A stretch of DNA of 64,000 bases from Cellulosimicrobium terreum (GCA_014803435.1 JACYFD010000007.1:120117-184116); one strand, 5' to 3'. Shown: positions 1 through 8,946, counted from the stretch's first letter. A program made the numbers and translations. Notes: a model not told the origin generated them from the sequence alone.

Positions 1-1610
1 TCCTTGCCGACGCCCATGACCATCGGGTGCTCGGTCCGCCGCGCGGCCGACGAGCGCAGGACGTCGCCGAGCACGACCGTCTCGCGGTCCGTGTTGGGGA
101 TCTCGATGCCGATCGCGGACTTGCCCGGGATGGGCGCGAGGATGCGCACGTCGGCGCTCGCGACCGCGTAGGCGATGTTGTTCGACAGCGAGGTGATGCG
201 CTCGACCTTGACCTTGGGCCCGACCTCGACCTCGTACCGGGTGACGGTGGGGCCGCGGGTGAACCCCGTGACCTTCGCGTCGACCTCGAACTGGTCGAAG
301 GTCTGCGTCAGGGCCTCCACGACGCGGTCGTTCGCGGCCGAGCGCACCTTGTGCGGTGCGCCCTTGACGAGCGAGTCCTCGCTGGGCATGAGGTAGACCG
401 TGTCGCCCTCCAGCATGGGCTGGACACCGCGAGGAACGGGGTTGTTGGGCGGCGGAGGCACGGGGGTGGGATCGGGTCCCACGGCGGCGAGCGCCGCGGC
501 GGCGGTGTCCTGCGCGCCGCCGGGTGCGACGGCGGGCACCGACTCGGTGGGTGCGGTCAGGGGCGCGCCGGCGTCGCGACGCCGTCCCTTGCGGGCTCGC
601 GCGGCCTCCTCCTCGCGCTCGAGGAGCGCGGCGGTCTCGAACGCCTCGTCACCGGCGAAGCCGCCCTCGGGCCGCTCGATCTCCGCGGCCTCGGCGGCGC
701 GCTGCGCCTTCGTCTTGCGGGGCTTGCGCGGTCGACGCCCGGGCGGGCCGTCGCTCTCGGTGCCGTCGTGCCGCGAGACGCCCTCGGCGAGCGCGAGCCC
801 GTCCTCGTCCGTCTCGGCGTCGTGGCGCCCGTGGTTCCCGGTGAGGACGTCGTACAGGCCGCGGAGCCGGCTCGGGATCCGGTGGACCGGCGTCGCCGTG
901 ACGACGAGCAGGCCGAAGAAGCCGAGCAGCAGGAAGATCGGGACGGCGAACCACTGCGTCAGCCCGGTGACGACGGGCGTAGCGACGAGGTACCCGACGA
1001 TCCCGCCGGCGTCCTGGACGGCCTCGAACCCGTCGGCCGGCGCAGGCAGGTCCTCGGAGATGTGCACGAGCGCGCAGACGGACACGACGATGAGGGTGAG
1101 ACCGATCGCGACGCGCGAGTTGGCCTGCGCGCGCTCGGGGTGGCGCATGATGCGGACGGCGAGCCACAGCAGGAGGACGGGCACGGCCACCCCGGCCAGG
1201 CCGAACGTGCCCGCGACGACCGCGTGGACGGCCTTCCCGAAGGTCCCGTCGATCCCCCACCACTCGCGGGCGGCGACGACCACCGCGAGGGCGATCAGGA
1301 AGAACGCGACGCCGTCGCGCCGGTGTGCGGGGTCCAGGTCTCTTGCTCCCTTGCCGATCGTGCGGGTCACGGCACCGACGCCGTGCGCCATGCCCAGCCA
1401 GGCGCCGCGCACGGCCCGGACGGGCCACGGAGACCTCGCGGGCGCCGCCTTGCCGCGCGCGGGTGCGCGCCGTGTGGTCGTGGTGGTGGACCGCCCGCCT
1501 GAGCGCGCGGAGCCGCGGGCCGTCGACGAACCACCGCGCGACCCGTTACCGGGCTTCGTGGTGCGGCTGGTCGCGGACCGTCGCGCCTGCGGGGACGTAC
1601 GGGTCGCCAT
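1..1610 (-). CDS. ftsK: DNA translocase FtsK/SpoIIIE, N-terminal part (runs off the window)
   Basis: Septum-anchored, ATP-driven DNA pump that clears chromosome ends during division. The visible 536 codons hold a basic Ser/Thr/Arg-rich cytoplasmic leader (about 1-95), hydrophobic segments near residues 100-116, 130-152, 166-184 and 204-240 that form the membrane anchor, an Ala/Pro/acidic linker, and the start of the alpha domain (YEVEVGPKVKVERI near the window edge). The Walker-containing motor and gamma domain lie outside the window. The ATG at 1610 follows GAGGAAC, and a possible -10 TAGTGT lies at 1626-1621, so the 5' leader would be very short. Family assignment is secure from the anchor plus the alpha-domain sequence. 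Confidence 0.93.
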   Translation of the reverse strand, partial: MATRTSPQARRSATSRTTKPGNGSRGGSSTARGSARSGGRSTTTTTRRAPARGKAAPARSPWPVRAVRGAWLGMAHGVGAVTRTIGKGARDLDPAHRRDGVAFFLIALAVVVAAREWWGIDGTFGKAVHAVVAGTFGLAGVAVPVLLLWLAVRIMRHPERAQANSRVAIGLTLIVVSVCALVHISEDLPAPADGFEAVQDAGGIVGYLVATPVVTGLTQWFAVPIFLLLGFFGLLVVTATPVHRIPSRLRGLYDVLTGNHGRHDAETDEDGLALAEGVSRHDGTESDGPPGRRPRKPRKTKAQRAAEAAEIERPEGGFAGDEAFETAALLEREEEAARARKGRRRDAGAPLTAPTESVPAVAPGGAQDTAAAALAAVGPDPTPVPPPPNNPVPRGVQPMLEGDTVYLMPSEDSLVKGAPHKVRSAANDRVVEALTQTFDQFEVDAKVTGFTRGPTVTRYEVEVGPKVKVERITSLSNNIAYAVASADVRILAPIPGKSAIGIEIPNTDRETVVLGDVLRSSAARRTEHPMVMGVGK

Positions 1611-1620
1611 AGTGTTCCTC

Positions 1621-1626
1621 ACACTA
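1621..1626 (-). promoter_or_regulatory. Possible -10 element of ftsK
   Basis: TAGTGT fits TANNNT and lies 10 bases before the ftsK ATG, so any transcript from it would have only a few leader bases. No convincing -35 was seen. Position alone supports this call. Confidence 0.3.
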
Positions 1627-1729
1627 CCCGTGGCGACCGACGACGGAGCGCAGGTCATGGTGCGTGTCCCGGCGAGCACAGACCGACGAGCAGCGACCGG
1701 CGAGCGACCGGCGAGGAAGCAGGTGGCCC

Positions 1730-2557
1730 ATGGCCGACGACAGCGGCGCGGAACCCGCCGCCGAGAGCACACGCCCGCTCGTCGAGGTCGCCGACGGCGT
1801 GCACGTCGCGACGGCCGTCATCTGGACGACCACGTCGACCGTCGTGGTCGACGGCGGCCGCGCGCTCGTGGTGGACCCCGCCGTGACCCCGGCCGAGGTC
1901 GACGCGCTGGCGACGACGGTCCGCGCCCACGGGTGGCGCGTCGGGGCGGGGTTCTCGACGCACCCGCACTGGGACCACGTGCTGTGGGCCCGGTCGCTGG
2001 GCGACGTCCCGCGCTGGGCGACGGACCGGGCGGTCGGCGTGCTGGAGCACGACCCGGACGCGGCCCGACGCTCGGCCCAGGAGATCGCACCGGGGCACGA
2101 CCTCGCCCTCCTCGGGCGGCTCGACGCCCTCGGCGCTGACGACCGGGAGCTCCCCTGGCCGACGGGGGTCCGGGTCGTCGCGCACGACGCCCACGCGCCG
2201 GGTCATGCGGCGCTCGTCGTCCGCGGAGTGTTGGTCGCGGGCGACATGCTGTCCGACGTCGAGGTGCCGCTCCTGGACGTCGCGTCGCCCGACCCGCTCG
2301 GCACGTACCGCGCGGCCCTGGACATGCTGGAGGACACGGCGCGCGCCGTCGACGTGCTCGTCCCGGGCCACGGCACCCCGGCGGCGGGGCGCGCGGCGCT
2401 CGCCGCTCGCTTCGCCGCCGACCGCGCCTACCTCGACGCGCTCGAGCACGCGGCCTCCGGACCCGGGACGCGCGTCGTCGCCGTCACGGACCCCCGCCTC
2501 TCCGGCTACGTCGCGACGTGGCACGACGAGCAGCTCGCCGCGCTGAGCGCGCGCTGA
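1730..2557 (+). CDS. Metallo-beta-lactamase-fold hydrolase
   Basis: A 275-residue single-domain enzyme of the MBL superfamily. The metal motif HPHWDH is at residues 78-83, with further likely ligands His159 (HAPGH), Asp172 (AGDML) and His214 (VPGHG), so a complete di-metal site is present. There is no signal peptide, which predicts a cytoplasmic protein. The substrate cannot be read from the sequence; thioesterase-, quorum-lactonase- and glyoxalase-like members share this pattern. The ATG at 1730 follows AGGAAGCAGG; an in-frame GTG at 1664 would add 22 charged residues and is less likely. It is transcribed away from ftsK and converges with the small membrane-protein gene 24 bases downstream. 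Confidence 0.88.
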   Translation: MADDSGAEPAAESTRPLVEVADGVHVATAVIWTTTSTVVVDGGRALVVDPAVTPAEVDALATTVRAHGWRVGAGFSTHPHWDHVLWARSLGDVPRWATDRAVGVLEHDPDAARRSAQEIAPGHDLALLGRLDALGADDRELPWPTGVRVVAHDAHAPGHAALVVRGVLVAGDMLSDVEVPLLDVASPDPLGTYRAALDMLEDTARAVDVLVPGHGTPAAGRAALAARFAADRAYLDALEHAASGPGTRVVAVTDPRLSGYVATWHDEQLAALSAR

Positions 2558-2581
2558 GAGCGACCACGGCGGCCCTTCGTC

Positions 2582-2992
2582 TCAGGCGGTGAACAGCCCG
2601 ATCGCCAGGGTCACGACTCCCGCCGCCAGGACGACGCCGCCCGCCGGGAGCAGCACGACCGCACGGTTCGGCGACTCCCGACCGGTCCCGACCGCGGAGA
2701 GGAAGAACCCGCCGGGCAGGAGGATCGCGGCGACCAGCACACCGGTCGCGGCGAGCCATCGCCAGAGCCCCGTGAGATCCGTGGCCTCCGCGAGCAGGAG
2801 GCAGAGCAGGCCGAGGATGACGAGCACACCGGCGTGCGCGTGCCCGGCGCGGAAGAACGACGTCTGGAACGCCGTGGCGGGCACGCGCCGGGTGACCACC
2901 TTGACGAGGAACGCACCTCCGGACTCGATGCCGACGACGGTGAGCAGGACGATACCGGCGGTGACGCGGGCGGCGTCGGTGAGCTCGAGCAC
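2582..2992 (-). CDS. Small four-helix membrane protein, divergent from tetR
   Basis: A 136-residue protein that is almost wholly hydrophobic, with about four predicted membrane spans. A His-rich turn (FFRAGHAHAG) lies between the first two spans. I do not recognise a named family with certainty; similar small membrane proteins beside TetR regulators are common in actinomycetes. The GTG at 2992 is preferred because GGAGG sits seven bases upstream; an in-frame ATG at 3046 would lie inside the operator region. Its promoter region is shared with the divergent TetR gene and covered by a perfect inverted repeat, so it is the probable repression target. The transported or sensed molecule is unknown. 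Confidence 0.72.
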   Translation of the reverse strand: MLELTDAARVTAGIVLLTVVGIESGGAFLVKVVTRRVPATAFQTSFFRAGHAHAGVLVILGLLCLLLAEATDLTGLWRWLAATGVLVAAILLPGGFFLSAVGTGRESPNRAVVLLPAGGVVLAAGVVTLAIGLFTA

Positions 2993-3021
2993 GATAGGCC
3001 TCCACGACGGTTTGACGACAT

Positions 3022-3057
3022 GTTTACGAACATCGTTATAGAACACCGTTCGTAAAC
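3022..3057. promoter_or_regulatory. Probable TetR operator (10-bp perfect inverted repeat)
   Basis: GTTTACGAAC (3022-3031) and GTTCGTAAAC (3048-3057) are exact inverted copies separated by 16 bases. Each arm region holds a nested shorter dyad: ACGA-ACA-TCGT at 3027-3037 and GAAC-ACC-GTTC at 3041-3051. It lies between the divergent membrane-protein and tetR genes. It overlaps the -10 TATAAC of the leftward promoter and the -35 region of the tetR promoter, the usual position for autoregulated TetR divergons. Confidence 0.75.
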
Positions 3058-3066
3058 TTCCGTCAA
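3035..3066 (-). promoter_or_regulatory. Likely leftward promoter of the small membrane-protein gene
   Basis: On the minus strand TTGACG (3066-3061) and TATAAC (3040-3035) resemble -35 and -10 boxes. The spacer is 20 bases, slightly long. The -10 lies between the two operator arms, so repressor binding would block it. Confidence 0.45.
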
Positions 3067-3071
3067 CCCGT

Positions 3072-3077
3072 TAGTAT
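3072..3077 (+). promoter_or_regulatory. Leaderless-type -10 of the tetR gene
   Basis: TAGTAT ends 7 bases before the GTG start at 3085, which puts the expected transcription start at or next to the start codon. No ribosome-binding site is present, consistent with a leaderless mRNA. Confidence 0.55.
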
Positions 3078-3084
3078 CGGACCC

Positions 3085-3702
3085 GTGGCCCGCCCCCGAC
3101 TGCACGACGACGCTCTGCGCGACCGGCTGCTCGAGGTCGCGTCGCGCGCCATCTCCGAGCACGGCGAGTCCACGGTGACCGTGCGCTCGGTCGCCGCCGC
3201 CGCCGGGACCAGCCCGTCCGCCGTCTACGCGCTGTTCGGCAGCCGCGACGACCTCGTCGCTGCCGTCTCGGCGGCGGGTTTCCGGCGCTTCGCCGCGTAC
3301 CTGGCCGCCGCGCCCCGCACGGACGATCCCGCGCGCGACCTCGGCGCGCTGGCTCTCGCCTACCGGGCCTTCGCCCTCGCGGACCCGCACTTCTACGCGG
3401 TGATGTTCGCACGCGGCGTGCGTCCAGGACGGGACGCACCCGCGAGCGTGGACCAGGATACGTTCCGCGTCCTGCTCGACGCGGTGCGGCGCGTCTTCGC
3501 TCCCGGCCCCGGTCGCGCCGGGCAGCACGACGCGACAAGTCACCTCGAGAACGTGGCGATGGGCCTGTGGGGGCTCGTGCACGGCCTCGTCTCGCTCGAG
3601 CTCGCGGGCCTGGTCCCGGGTGGTGACCCGGAACGCGAGGCGGGCTACGTCGCGGCGACGCGCGCCGTCGGGCTCGCGCTGGCCGCGCCCCCCACCACCT
3701 GA
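3085..3702 (+). CDS. TetR/AcrR-family transcriptional regulator
   Basis: A 205-residue repressor-type protein. The N-terminal helix-turn-helix spans about residues 10-55 (VRSVAAAAGTSPSAVYALFG). The C-terminal ligand/dimerisation half (FALADPHFYAVMFARG, then GLVHGLVSLELAGL) resembles the TetR_C WHG-type domain. The GTG start has no Shine-Dalgarno sequence but sits 7 bases after a TAGTAT -10, which suggests leaderless translation. A 10-bp inverted repeat between this gene and its divergent neighbour is the likely binding site, so autoregulation and control of the membrane protein are inferred. The ligand is unknown. Confidence 0.87.
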   Translation: MARPRLHDDALRDRLLEVASRAISEHGESTVTVRSVAAAAGTSPSAVYALFGSRDDLVAAVSAAGFRRFAAYLAAAPRTDDPARDLGALALAYRAFALADPHFYAVMFARGVRPGRDAPASVDQDTFRVLLDAVRRVFAPGPGRAGQHDATSHLENVAMGLWGLVHGLVSLELAGLVPGGDPEREAGYVAATRAVGLALAAPPTT

Positions 3703-3703
3703 G

Positions 3704-3733
3704 CGCCGCCCGCCCCCTCGGAGGCGGGCGGCG
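3704..3733. terminator. Hairpin terminator between tetR and the DUF4328-type gene (1)
   Basis: An 11-bp perfect stem (3704-3714 with 3723-3733, CGCCGCCCGCC) and an 8-base loop lie directly after the tetR stop. There is no T-run, as is usual in such GC-rich genomes. Confidence 0.7.
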
Positions 3734-3743
3734 AGCGCCGACA

Positions 3744-3777
3744 CCGGGCCGGCGAGCACGACGGCACGCCGGCCCGG
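3744..3777. terminator. Hairpin terminator between tetR and the DUF4328-type gene (2)
   Basis: A second 11-bp perfect stem (CCGGGCCGGCG at 3744-3754 with 3767-3777, 12-base loop) lies just before the end of the convergent gene. The two hairpins probably terminate transcription from both sides. Confidence 0.7.
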
Positions 3778-3784
3778 CCCGGCA

Positions 3785-4588
3785 TCAGGACCAGGCGGTG
3801 GGTGCCGACGCGGCAGCGGCGGCGGCGCGCTGGCCCGCCGTGATCTCCCGGACGACCCGCGTCCAGAACACCAGGGCGAGCACGGCCCCGGCGGTCCCGA
3901 CGCCTTCTGCGACGGGCAGGAGGCTGAAGGTCTCCGCCGAGGCGAGCGACGACGTCGCGGTCAGCTGGGCCCCGACGTTCGTCGCGAGGCCGAAGACCAA
4001 CCATCCCGCCCACCACCAGCCCAGGCCCGCCAGCGGACCCCGCGCGACGCTCGCGCGCACGTCGCGGACGACCTGGTACGGGAACCAGAAGGCGACGACG
4101 GGGACGATCCACCCGAGCCATACCCAGACCCGGCTGCGGGCGTGGTGCAGCCCGGGCGAGACCGCCACGGCGATCTCGCGGCTGCGCCAGAGCCAGATGC
4201 ACGTGACGATCCCGGCGGCGAACTGCAGCGGGAGGAACAGCAGCAGCCCGATCGTGTCGTATGCGGTGAACACGTCGATGCTCGGGACGCCGGAGCGCGC
4301 GGCCGCGGCGAAGACGTCCGCGGCCGAGAACGAGGTGAGCCAGACGATCACCTGGACGGCTGTCACCGCGGCCGCGAGCACGACCGTGGTCGTCGCGAGC
4401 CCACCCGGCACGTCCGGGCGCGGGGCGTATCCCGCCCACGCGGGCGGACCCCCGTAGCCCGGCTGGCCGCCGTAGCCGGGTCCGCCGCCGTGCGGGGGCG
4501 GCGCACCGTGGGCCGGCGGCCCGCCGTACGCGGGTGGTGCGAACGGCGCGCCGGGGAGCGGGTCCCCGGCAGGGTCGTGGTGGGTCAA
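3785..4588 (-). CDS. DUF4328-type membrane protein with a Pro/Gly-rich N-terminus
   Basis: A 267-residue protein. The first 60 residues are a low-complexity cytoplasmic tail rich in Pro, Gly and Tyr (GGPPAHGAPPPHGG type). Hydrophobic segments follow at roughly 70-90, 115-140, 165-180, 190-215 and 225-245. The stretch WLGWIVPVVAFWFPYQVVRD matches the hallmark of DUF4328 membrane proteins, whose function is unknown. It is a single gene with its own downstream hairpins, facing the tetR gene. A role in membrane stress or cell-envelope organisation would be a guess. Confidence 0.75.
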   Translation of the reverse strand: MTHHDPAGDPLPGAPFAPPAYGGPPAHGAPPPHGGGPGYGGQPGYGGPPAWAGYAPRPDVPGGLATTTVVLAAAVTAVQVIVWLTSFSAADVFAAAARSGVPSIDVFTAYDTIGLLLFLPLQFAAGIVTCIWLWRSREIAVAVSPGLHHARSRVWVWLGWIVPVVAFWFPYQVVRDVRASVARGPLAGLGWWWAGWLVFGLATNVGAQLTATSSLASAETFSLLPVAEGVGTAGAVLALVFWTRVVREITAGQRAAAAAASAPTAWS

Positions 4589-4659
4589 GGCAGCCTCCTC
4601 GGGCTGGGACGGGGCGCCAGCCTAGCGGTCCCGTCGAGCCCGAGGAGCGCGCTCTCGCG

Positions 4660-6345
4660 TCAGGCCTCGACGACGACCGGGACGATCATCGGCCGGCGCC
4701 GCAGCCGGTTGGAGACCCAGCGGCCGATGACGCGGCGCATGATCTGCTGGAGCTGGTGCGTGTCCGTCGCACCGCCCGCGATGGCGTCCTCGAGGGCCTT
4801 GACCACGTCGGGTCGGATGCCCTCGAACACCGCGTCGTCCTCGGCGAAGCCGCGCGCAAGGATCTGCGGGCCGGCGAGCACCTTGCCGGTGGCCGAGTCG
4901 ACGACGGCGAAGACGGAGATGAAGCCCTCCTCGCCGAGGATGCGACGGTCCTTGAGCTCGGCGTCGGTGATCTCACCGACGCTGGACCCGTCCACGTAGA
5001 CGTAGCCGCACGGGACGGCCCCGACGACCGAGGCCTTGCCGTCCACGAGGTCGACGACGACGCCGTCCTCTGCCAGCACGACGCGGTCGGCCGGGACGCC
5101 CGTGCGCACCGCGAGCGCCCCGTTGGCGACGAGGTGGCGGACCTCGCCGTGCACCGGCATGACGTTCTTCGGCTGGAGCACGTTGTAGCAGTAGATGAGC
5201 TCGCCGGCGCTGGCGTGCCCGGACACGTGCACCTTGGCGTTGCCGCCGTGCACGACGCGCGCACCGAGCCGCGTGAGCCCGTTGATGATCCGGAAGACGG
5301 CGTTCTCGTTGCCCGGGATGAGCGACGAGGCGAGGATCACGGTGTCGCCCATGCCCACGGACACCTTGTGGTCGCCGTTCGCCATGCGGCTCAGCGCGGC
5401 CATGGGCTCGCCCTGCGAGCCCGTGCACATGAGGACGATCTCGTCGTCGCGCAGCGAGTCGACCTTCTTCAGGTCGATGAGGACGCCCTCGGGCACGTGC
5501 AGGTACCCGAGCTCGGACGCGATGGTCATGTTGCGGACCATCGAGCGACCGACGAGAGCGACCCGGCGACCGTGGTGGTGCGCCGCGTTGAGGACCTGCT
5601 GGACGCGGTGCACGTGCGAGGAGAACGACGCGACGATGATGCGCTTCTCCGACTGCGCGAACACGTTGTCGAGCACGGGCCCGATCTCGACCTCGGGCGT
5701 GACGAAGCCGGGGACCTCGGCGTTGGTCGAGTCGACCATGAAGAGATCCACGCCCTGCTCGCCGAGGCGCGCGAACGCACGCAGGTCGGTGATGCGCCCG
5801 TCGAGCGGGAGCTGGTCCATCTTGAAGTCGCCCGTGTGCAGCACGGTACCGGCGCCGGTGGTGACGGCGACCGCGAGCGCGTCCGGGATGGAGTGGTTCA
5901 CGGCGACGAACTCGCACCGGAACACGCCGACCTGCTCGACCTGGCCCTCCTTGACCACGCGGGTCACGGGGGCGATGCGGTGCTCCTTGAGCTTCGCCTC
6001 GACGAAGGCGAGCGTGAGCTGCGACCCGATGAGCGGGATGTCGCGGCGCAGGCGCAGGAGGTACGGGACGGCACCGATGTGGTCCTCGTGACCGTGCGTG
6101 AGGACGATGGCCTCGATGTCGTCGAGCCGGTCCGCGATGTAGTCGAAGTCCGGGAGGATGAGGTCGACGCCGGGCTGGTTGTCCTCGGGGAAGAGGACGC
6201 CGCAGTCGATGACGAGCAGGCGCCCGTCGTACTCGAGGACGGCCATGTTGCGCCCGACCTCGCCGAGCCCGCCGAGGGCGACGATGCGCAGCCCTCCGGC
6301 AGGGAGCTCGGGAGGCAGGGAGAGTTCGGGATGGGGGTGGCTCAT
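4660..6345 (-). CDS. rnj: Ribonuclease J
   Basis: A 561-residue 5'-3' exo/endoribonuclease of the MBL/beta-CASP class, central to RNA turnover and rRNA maturation. HGHEDHIG at residues 84-91 holds the metal ligands. The beta-CASP region and the GHASAGEL motif are intact, and length equals the family norm. The ATG follows a strong AGGAGG. It lies 50 bases after dapA on the same strand, an arrangement often conserved in actinobacteria, and the two are probably co-transcribed. Confidence 0.96.
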   Translation of the reverse strand: MSHPHPELSLPPELPAGGLRIVALGGLGEVGRNMAVLEYDGRLLVIDCGVLFPEDNQPGVDLILPDFDYIADRLDDIEAIVLTHGHEDHIGAVPYLLRLRRDIPLIGSQLTLAFVEAKLKEHRIAPVTRVVKEGQVEQVGVFRCEFVAVNHSIPDALAVAVTTGAGTVLHTGDFKMDQLPLDGRITDLRAFARLGEQGVDLFMVDSTNAEVPGFVTPEVEIGPVLDNVFAQSEKRIIVASFSSHVHRVQQVLNAAHHHGRRVALVGRSMVRNMTIASELGYLHVPEGVLIDLKKVDSLRDDEIVLMCTGSQGEPMAALSRMANGDHKVSVGMGDTVILASSLIPGNENAVFRIINGLTRLGARVVHGGNAKVHVSGHASAGELIYCYNVLQPKNVMPVHGEVRHLVANGALAVRTGVPADRVVLAEDGVVVDLVDGKASVVGAVPCGYVYVDGSSVGEITDAELKDRRILGEEGFISVFAVVDSATGKVLAGPQILARGFAEDDAVFEGIRPDVVKALEDAIAGGATDTHQLQQIMRRVIGRWVSNRLRRRPMIVPVVVEA

Positions 6346-6395
6346 GTGGCCTCCTGTCGTGGCGGAGCCTGATGGGTCGAGAGCACTCGCTCCCG

Positions 6396-7319
6396 CTAGT
6401 TCGTGGTGGTGACGGGGTCGAGGACCCCCGCCGCGGCGAGCGCGTCGCGCATCAGCGCGACGTCGCCGGAGTCCGCGGCGACGTAGGGCAGCCGCATGGC
6501 GCGGTTGTCGGTGACGCCGATCAGCTCGACCGCGGCCTTGGCCATGACGGCCTGGAACCCGGCGCCGTTGATCGCGTCGATCACGGGCGTGACCGTGCGG
6601 AAGACCTCGAGCGCGCCGACGTGGTCCCCGGCGTCGAACCGGCGGACGACCTCGGCGAACCGGTCCGCGACGACGTGCGCGGACACGGACACGACGCCGG
6701 CGCCGCCGTGCGCGAGGAACGGCAGGAGCAGGCCGTCGTCGGCGCTGTAGAACGCGAGCCCGGTCGACGCCGTGAGCCTCGCCACGGCGTAGAGGTCACC
6801 CGTCGCGTCCTTCGTCGCCACGATCCGTTCGTGCGCGGCGAGCCGGTCGTACGTCTGCGGCGCGATGCGCACGCCGGCACGACCGGGGATGTCGTAGAGC
6901 ATGACGGGCAGCTCGGTCTCGTCGGCGATCGCGACGAAGTGCCGGTACAGGCCCTCCTGGTTCGGTCGCGAGTAGTACGGCGAGACGACGAGGAGCCCGT
7001 CCGCCCCGGCGTCGGCAGCCTGGGCGGCCATGCGCAGCGCGTGGTCGGTGTCGTTCGAGCACGCGCCCGCGACGACCGTCGCACGGTCCCCGACGGCCTC
7101 GACGACCGCGGCGACGAGGTCGGCCTTCTCCGGCGCGTGCGTGGTCGGGGACTCCCCCGTGGTACCGCTCAGGACGAGTCCGTCGTTCCCGTCGTCGACC
7201 AGCCGCTTCGCGAGCCGTGCGGCCGCGTCCAGGTCGACGTCGCCGGCCGGCGTCATCGGCGTGATCATCGCGGTGAGCACCGCGCCGAAAGGGCGCGACG
7301 GTGTGGTGGGAAGGACCAT
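6396..7319 (-). CDS. dapA: 4-hydroxy-tetrahydrodipicolinate synthase
   Basis: Condenses pyruvate with aspartate semialdehyde, the first committed step to diaminopimelate and lysine. The 307-residue (beta/alpha)8 aldolase has the SGTTGESPT motif (51-59), a catalytic Tyr at about 116 and Schiff-base Lys170 (IVATKDATG). The ATG at 7319 is chosen over the GTG at 7325 because TAGTTT lies 6 bases upstream of the ATG, giving a leaderless mRNA. There is no Shine-Dalgarno sequence. rnj follows immediately. dapB lies about 3.5 kb away. Confidence 0.96.
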   Translation of the reverse strand: MVLPTTPSRPFGAVLTAMITPMTPAGDVDLDAAARLAKRLVDDGNDGLVLSGTTGESPTTHAPEKADLVAAVVEAVGDRATVVAGACSNDTDHALRMAAQAADAGADGLLVVSPYYSRPNQEGLYRHFVAIADETELPVMLYDIPGRAGVRIAPQTYDRLAAHERIVATKDATGDLYAVARLTASTGLAFYSADDGLLLPFLAHGGAGVVSVSAHVVADRFAEVVRRFDAGDHVGALEVFRTVTPVIDAINGAGFQAVMAKAAVELIGVTDNRAMRLPYVAADSGDVALMRDALAAAGVLDPVTTTN

Positions 7320-7325
7320 GTGCAC

Positions 7326-7331
7326 AAACTA
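7326..7331 (-). promoter_or_regulatory. Leaderless-type -10 of dapA
   Basis: TAGTTT on the minus strand ends 6 bases before the dapA ATG at 7319, typical spacing for a transcript starting at the A of the start codon. Confidence 0.55.
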
Positions 7332-7421
7332 CCGTGCGACGGGCGCCCACGACCTCCATCGACCACGTGCGCACCGTTCAGGGATGCGGCGGTACGGGCC
7401 CGTGGGCGCAGGCGCAGCGGG

Positions 7422-7427
7422 TAGCCT
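7422..7427 (+). promoter_or_regulatory. Possible -10 of the yqhA-azlCD group
   Basis: TAGCCT (TANNNT type) lies about 60 bases before the GTG of the YqhA-like gene, divergent from the dapA promoter. No strong -35 was found. Confidence 0.35.
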
Positions 7428-7486
7428 GACGCTCGCGGCCGACGTCCGGCCGACACCACCGCAGACCTCTCGGAGAGACCACGACC

Positions 7487-8143
7487 GTGCCTGCTGCCTC
7501 CGCACCCTCCACCCTCCCAGGCGGCGCCCCGGCGCCGAACGCCCACGTGACGACCGTCGGCTACATGATCTTCGCCTCGCGCTGGCTGCAGGCACCTCTG
7601 TACTTCGGCCTGATCGTCGCGCAGGTCGTGTACGTGTGGCAGTTCCTCAAGGAGCTGTGGCACCTCATCGTCGGCGGATTCTCCGGCGAGCACATGGTCG
7701 AGGACCCCACGACGCACGAGATGGTCGCGCACGTCTTCGGCGCCGAGGAGATCATGCTCGCCGTGCTCGGCCTCGTGGACGTCGTGATGATCTCCAACCT
7801 GCTCATCATGGTCATCGTCGGCGGTTATGAGACCTTCGTGTCCCGGATCCGGCTCGACGACCACCCCGACCAGCCCGAGTGGCTCAGCCACGTCAACGCG
7901 AACGTGCTCAAGACGAAGCTCGCGATGTCGATCATCGGGATCTCGTCGATCCACCTGCTGCGCACGTTCATCGACAGCCAGAACTACACCGGTACGCAGA
8001 TGATGTGGCAGACGATCATCCACCTCGCGTTCGTCGTCTCGGCGCTCGCGCTCGCCGCGATCGACCGGATGTCCCTCACGGCCCACCAGCGCGCCGCCAA
8101 CGCCGCCGCGGCGGGCGAGGGGCCCGCGGACCCCACCGCGTGA
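7487..8143 (+). CDS. YqhA/UPF0114-family (TIGR00645-like) inner-membrane protein
   Basis: A 218-residue protein with about four predicted membrane helices (near 25-50, 84-112, 146-166 and 176-196) and the family-typical stretch [18 protein letters not shown] followed by an [13 protein letters not shown] helix. The biochemical role of the family is unknown. The GTG start has GGAGAG about ten bases upstream. Its last codons overlap the GTG of the AzlC gene by 4 bases, so it heads a three-gene unit with the azlCD exporter. The link may reflect only co-expression. Confidence 0.85.
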   Translation: MPAASAPSTLPGGAPAPNAHVTTVGYMIFASRWLQAPLYFGLIVAQVVYVWQFLKELWHLIVGGFSGEHMVEDPTTHEMVAHVFGAEEIMLAVLGLVDVVMISNLLIMVIVGGYETFVSRIRLDDHPDQPEWLSHVNANVLKTKLAMSIIGISSIHLLRTFIDSQNYTGTQMMWQTIIHLAFVVSALALAAIDRMSLTAHQRAANAAAAGEGPADPTA

Positions 8144-8946
8144 CGAGCCCCCCGGAGGTACCCGGTGACGGCGCGCCCGAGCCGGACGACGACGCGGCAG
8201 AGCTCGCGCACGAGGTCACCGACGCCGTCGGGACGGCGGTCGAGGACGAGGTCCGTGCCGCCGTCCGGCAGGCGGTGTCGGTGTCGGTCGCGACCGGGCT
8301 GTACGGCGTGTCGTTCGGGGCACTCGCGGTCGTCGCGGGACTCGACGTCACGCAGACGATGGCGCTGAGCCTGCTCATGTTCTCGGGCGGGTCGCAGTTC
8401 GCGCTCGTCGGCGTCGTCGGCTCGGGCGGCACCGCGGCGGCCGCCGTCGCGACCGCGAGCCTGCTGGGCGTGCGCAACGCGCTCTACGGCGCACAGCTCG
8501 GCCCGCTGCTCGCGCTGCGCACGTGGCAGAAGGTGCTCGGCGCCCAGGTCACCATCGACGAGTCGGCCGCCGTCGCGACCGCGCAGCTCAGCCGCCGCGC
8601 GGCACGCCTCGGCTTCTGGGTCACCGGGGTCGGCGTGTTCGTCCTGTGGAACCTCATGACCCTGGTCGGCGCGCTCGCCGGCGACCAGCTCGGCGACCCG
8701 GGCCGGTGGGGTCTCGACGCCGCAGCCGGGGCCGCGTTCCTCGCCCTGCTCTGGCCGCGCCTCGCCGTCCGCGCCGTCCGGCTCGTGGCCGCTGCCGCGG
8801 TCGTCGTCGCGGCCGTGCTGATCCCGATCACCCCCGGCGGTGTCCCGGTGCTCGCCGCGGCCGTCGTCGCCGCAGTAGCGGGCGCGGTCGACGCCCGCCG
8901 CCGGTCCCGCACCGCCGCCCCTGCCGACTCCCGGGAGGAGGACTGA
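8140..8946 (+). CDS. azlC: AzlC-family branched-chain amino-acid exporter, large subunit
   Basis: A 268-residue membrane protein with an acidic cytoplasmic N-terminal extension (about 45 residues), then the AzlC signature ([16 protein letters not shown], followed by [14 protein letters not shown] and [13 protein letters not shown]). The family exports branched-chain amino acids or analogues together with AzlD. The GTG start overlaps the preceding stop (GTGA). The gene is coupled to azlD by TGATG. Substrate is inferred from the family only. Confidence 0.9.
   Translation: MTSPPEVPGDGAPEPDDDAAELAHEVTDAVGTAVEDEVRAAVRQAVSVSVATGLYGVSFGALAVVAGLDVTQTMALSLLMFSGGSQFALVGVVGSGGTAAAAVATASLLGVRNALYGAQLGPLLALRTWQKVLGAQVTIDESAAVATAQLSRRAARLGFWVTGVGVFVLWNLMTLVGALAGDQLGDPGRWGLDAAAGAAFLALLWPRLAVRAVRLVAAAAVVVAAVLIPITPGGVPVLAAAVVAAVAGAVDARRRSRTAAPADSREED

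Noticed and set aside
4534..6372. A 612-codon plus-strand frame opposite rnj
   Set aside because: Asp/Val/Leu-rich antisense translation of RNase J; no start signal.
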